Positions 62,772-64,000 of a stretch of DNA of 64,000 bases are shown one piece after another; position 1 is the first letter of the stretch; each line of letters opens with the position of its first letter. Position numbers and translations under genes: made by a program. Origin of the DNA: Haemophilus haemolyticus_L. Its GTDB lineage: Bacteria > Pseudomonadota > Gammaproteobacteria > Enterobacterales > Pasteurellaceae. The notes under the pieces were generated by a model. That model was not told the origin of the DNA. It did not search any database and was given only the letters and a program-made list of their open reading frames with translations. Location of the stretch: the NCBI RefSeq assembly GCF_003490595.1, contig NZ_QQGY01000003.1, positions 124,001-188,000 of the forward strand. Direction: 5' to 3'.

Positions 62772-63121
62772 TTGGGATAGTATTTAGGATAATCCTCAAT
62801 CCATTTTTTCATTGTTTTTTGTTGCTTGAGCGTATTCGCAAAATTAAATGTTTTTCGTTTATTATTAAATTTAGCACCTAAAATAATGACTTTTCTTTCG
62901 TCTTCGGCCACTTCATATAAAAAATAGATATTATTTATTGTAATGTATTTATAGCCTGTTTTTCCCCAGAACGGTCTAAGTTGCGGGATATTTGTTAAAA
63001 TCATTTTTAGTTTATCAAGATCATCTTGAGTTAGATAAGTCACGATAAATTGTTTTAGAAGATTTTTTTCAAGATAATCCCCAGATGTTTCAGCAATATA
63101 AACATCGTATGTCGGCAGCAT
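62765..63121 (-). CDS. Putative toxin of a type II toxin-antitoxin pair
   Basis: Small basic protein of 118 aa (ATG at 63121; a TTG two codons upstream is also in frame). The strand-rich middle, KYITINNIYFLYEVAEDERKVI (split for reading: KYITINNIYF then LYEVAEDERKVI), resembles the central sheet of RelE/ParE-like toxins. The C-terminus is lysine-rich (KTFNFANTLKQQKTMKKW). The family is not clearly recognised. The case rests on context: a 55-aa acidic partner gene 8 bp upstream, the same promoter, and a palindrome operator. It ends in a terminator shared with htpG. Confidence 0.6.
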   Translation of the reverse strand: MLPTYDVYIAETSGDYLEKNLLKQFIVTYLTQDDLDKLKMILTNIPQLRPFWGKTGYKYITINNIYFLYEVAEDERKVIILGAKFNNKRKTFNFANTLKQQKTMKKWIEDYPKYYPNK

Positions 63122-63129
63122 AATCAACC

Positions 63130-63297
63130 CTATTTTTTAAAATCGAATGGCTCAATTTTATGATTTAAAATAGCTTGCCAAGCTTCCGAACTTGCTTTTG
63201 CAGCTAATTGTCGTTCTTCCAAACTAAAAGCGTATTCTTCCTTGTCTTTTTTTTGCGTTTTGAGTAAATCAGAAATTTGTTCAAAAGTGAGTTCCAT
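63130..63297 (-). CDS. Putative antitoxin
   Basis: Protein of 55 aa found by reading the frame directly: it starts MELTFEQISDLL, contains KDKEEYAFSLEERQLAAKASSE in two parts, and ends HKIEPFDFKK. It is acidic with an N-terminal helix and lysine/phenylalanine tail. A strong ribosome site AAGGAG lies 7 bases before the ATG at 63297. The stop is 8 bp from the toxin ATG. No known DNA-binding domain is visible, so whether it is the repressor is open. Confidence 0.62.
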   Translation of the reverse strand: MELTFEQISDLLKTQKKDKEEYAFSLEERQLAAKASSEAWQAILNHKIEPFDFKK

Positions 63298-63315
63298 TTG
63301 AGACTCCTTACTGTG

Positions 63316-63330
63316 AATATTGACAATATT
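63316..63330. promoter_or_regulatory. Palindromic operator of the candidate toxin-antitoxin operon
   Basis: AATATTGACAATATT is a perfect inverted repeat of seven bases around a central A, 19 bp upstream of the antitoxin ATG and overlapping a likely -10 (CATAAT read on the - strand). Autoregulation is typical of such operons. Confidence 0.55.
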
Positions 63331-63431
63331 ATGCCTGACTAAGTGACTTTTTTCATCTGTTTTTTCATCGAATTATTGCTCGTTTTTCAGGTATAATGCA
63401 TTAATTAAATGGCGAGAAAAGAGAGAAAAAT

Positions 63432-63776
63432 ATGATTACAGTTTACGGCATTAAAAATTGCGATACGGTGAAGAAAGCGTTGAAATGGCTGGCGGATCAC
63501 AATATTGAACACAAACTTCACGACTACCGTGTTGATGGTTTAGATTTGAATTTTTTAACTCAGGCAGAAACTCAATTTGGCTGGGATGTATTGGTGAATA
63601 AACGTAGTACAACTTGGCGTAATTTGGATGAACAAATTAGAAATTCTCTTGATAAAGAGACCGCACTTTCCGTGTTGGCTGAGAATCCAACCTTAATTAA
63701 ACGCCCAATTATTTTACAAGATGGGAAGGCTCTAATTGGTTTTAATGAGAAGGAATATCAGGCTGCTTTTGTCTAG
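63432..63776 (+). CDS. ArsC/Spx-family protein (YffB-like)
   Basis: Thioredoxin-fold protein of 114 aa resembling E. coli YffB. It has MITVYGIKNCDTVKKAL with a single active cysteine at residue 10 and the RPIILQDGKALIGF strand-turn near 92-105 where ArsC has its arginine. It lies 27 bp before dapE, as yffB lies before dapE in E. coli, and its function is unproven; glutathione-dependent reduction has been proposed for the family. Confidence 0.9.
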   Translation: MITVYGIKNCDTVKKALKWLADHNIEHKLHDYRVDGLDLNFLTQAETQFGWDVLVNKRSTTWRNLDEQIRNSLDKETALSVLAENPTLIKRPIILQDGKALIGFNEKEYQAAFV

Positions 63777-63803
63777 AGTGCGGTTATTTTTTTAGGAGTT
63801 TTT

Positions 63804-64000
63804 ATGAGAGAAAAAGTGGTTTTGTTGGCGCAAGATTTAATTCGTCGCCCATCTATTAGCCCGAATGACGAAGGCTGTCAGCAAATTATTGCCGAACGTT
63901 TAGAAAAGTTAGGTTTTCAAATTGAATGGATGCCTTTTAATGATACGCTGAATTTGTGGGCAAAACACGGAACGGGTGAGCCAGTTATTGCTTTTGCAGG
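63804..64000 (+). CDS. dapE: Succinyl-diaminopimelate desuccinylase DapE, 5' part
   Basis: Gene cut by the window end. About 65 residues begin MREKVVLLAQDLIRRPSISP and include NDEGCQQIIAERLEKLGF, matching the N-terminus of the zinc-dependent DapE, which makes LL-diaminopimelate for lysine and the peptidoglycan stem. An AGGAG site precedes the ATG at 63804. Its product feeds MurE encoded at the other end of the window. Confidence 0.93.
   Translation, partial: MREKVVLLAQDLIRRPSISPNDEGCQQIIAERLEKLGFQIEWMPFNDTLNLWAKHGTGEPVIAFA

Noticed and set aside
1..64000. tRNA genes, prophage or insertion sequences
   Set aside because: I found no cloverleaf with a proper T-loop, no phage structural or transposase genes and no long terminal inverted repeats.

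Overview
The window is almost certainly from Haemophilus influenzae or a very close relative (H. influenzae biogroup aegyptius or H. haemolyticus). It is AT-rich. A manual scan finds about 48 exact copies of the Haemophilus DNA-uptake core AAGTGCGGT/ACCGCACTT, and the gene order matches, from memory, the HI1130s-HI1180s of strain Rd. No tRNA, rRNA operon, prophage, insertion sequence or CRISPR array was seen.

Layout. 1-16.5 kb: the dcw cluster on the + strand, from the end of ftsL through ftsI, murE, murF, mraY, murD, ftsW, murG, murC, ddlB, ftsQ, ftsA and ftsZ to lpxC. It makes lipid II, crosslinks septal peptidoglycan, builds the Z ring and commits to lipid A. 16.6-24.6 kb: pheA, then on the - strand rapZ-ptsN-lptB-lptA-lptC and darP, then pmbA, a likely Fur-controlled small RNA, hpt, nrdG and the 4.5S RNA. 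24.6-35.4 kb (- strand): cydDC, trxB, a CnoX/YbbN-like protein, hemH, a hotdog thioesterase, a DUF559 nuclease embedded in palindromic repeats beside a broken copy of itself, and a large D-2-hydroxyacid dehydrogenase. 35.7-45 kb: ompA (P5), grxD, hisC, serC, a small coiled-coil gene, the pab genes, metK behind tandem MetJ boxes, a likely Ibs-type toxin peptide, sprT and an Opa-like porin. 45-48.6 kb: an accessory island with a trimeric autotransporter adhesin, a (GTTT)16 tract upstream of it, and an orphan VbhA-like antitoxin. 48.7-59.4 kb: artPIQM, gmhA, an exported ATP-dependent DNA ligase, dppBCDF and uvrD. 59.5-64 kb: a TPP riboswitch controlling an AfuA-like binding protein, htpG, a candidate toxin-antitoxin operon, an ArsC/Spx-family gene and the start of dapE.

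Core biosynthesis (cell wall, LPS, heme, folate precursors, methionine activation) is mixed with surface antigens and small regulatory or addiction modules in the gaps. The observations most worth following are the Ibs-like peptide with a promoter facing it, the orphan VbhA-like antitoxin, the phase-variable adhesin, the TPP riboswitch on an AfuA-type binding protein, the htpG-linked toxin-antitoxin pair, the DUF559/palindrome unit, PtsN lacking its phospho-histidine, and a PBP3 carrying residues linked to beta-lactam resistance.
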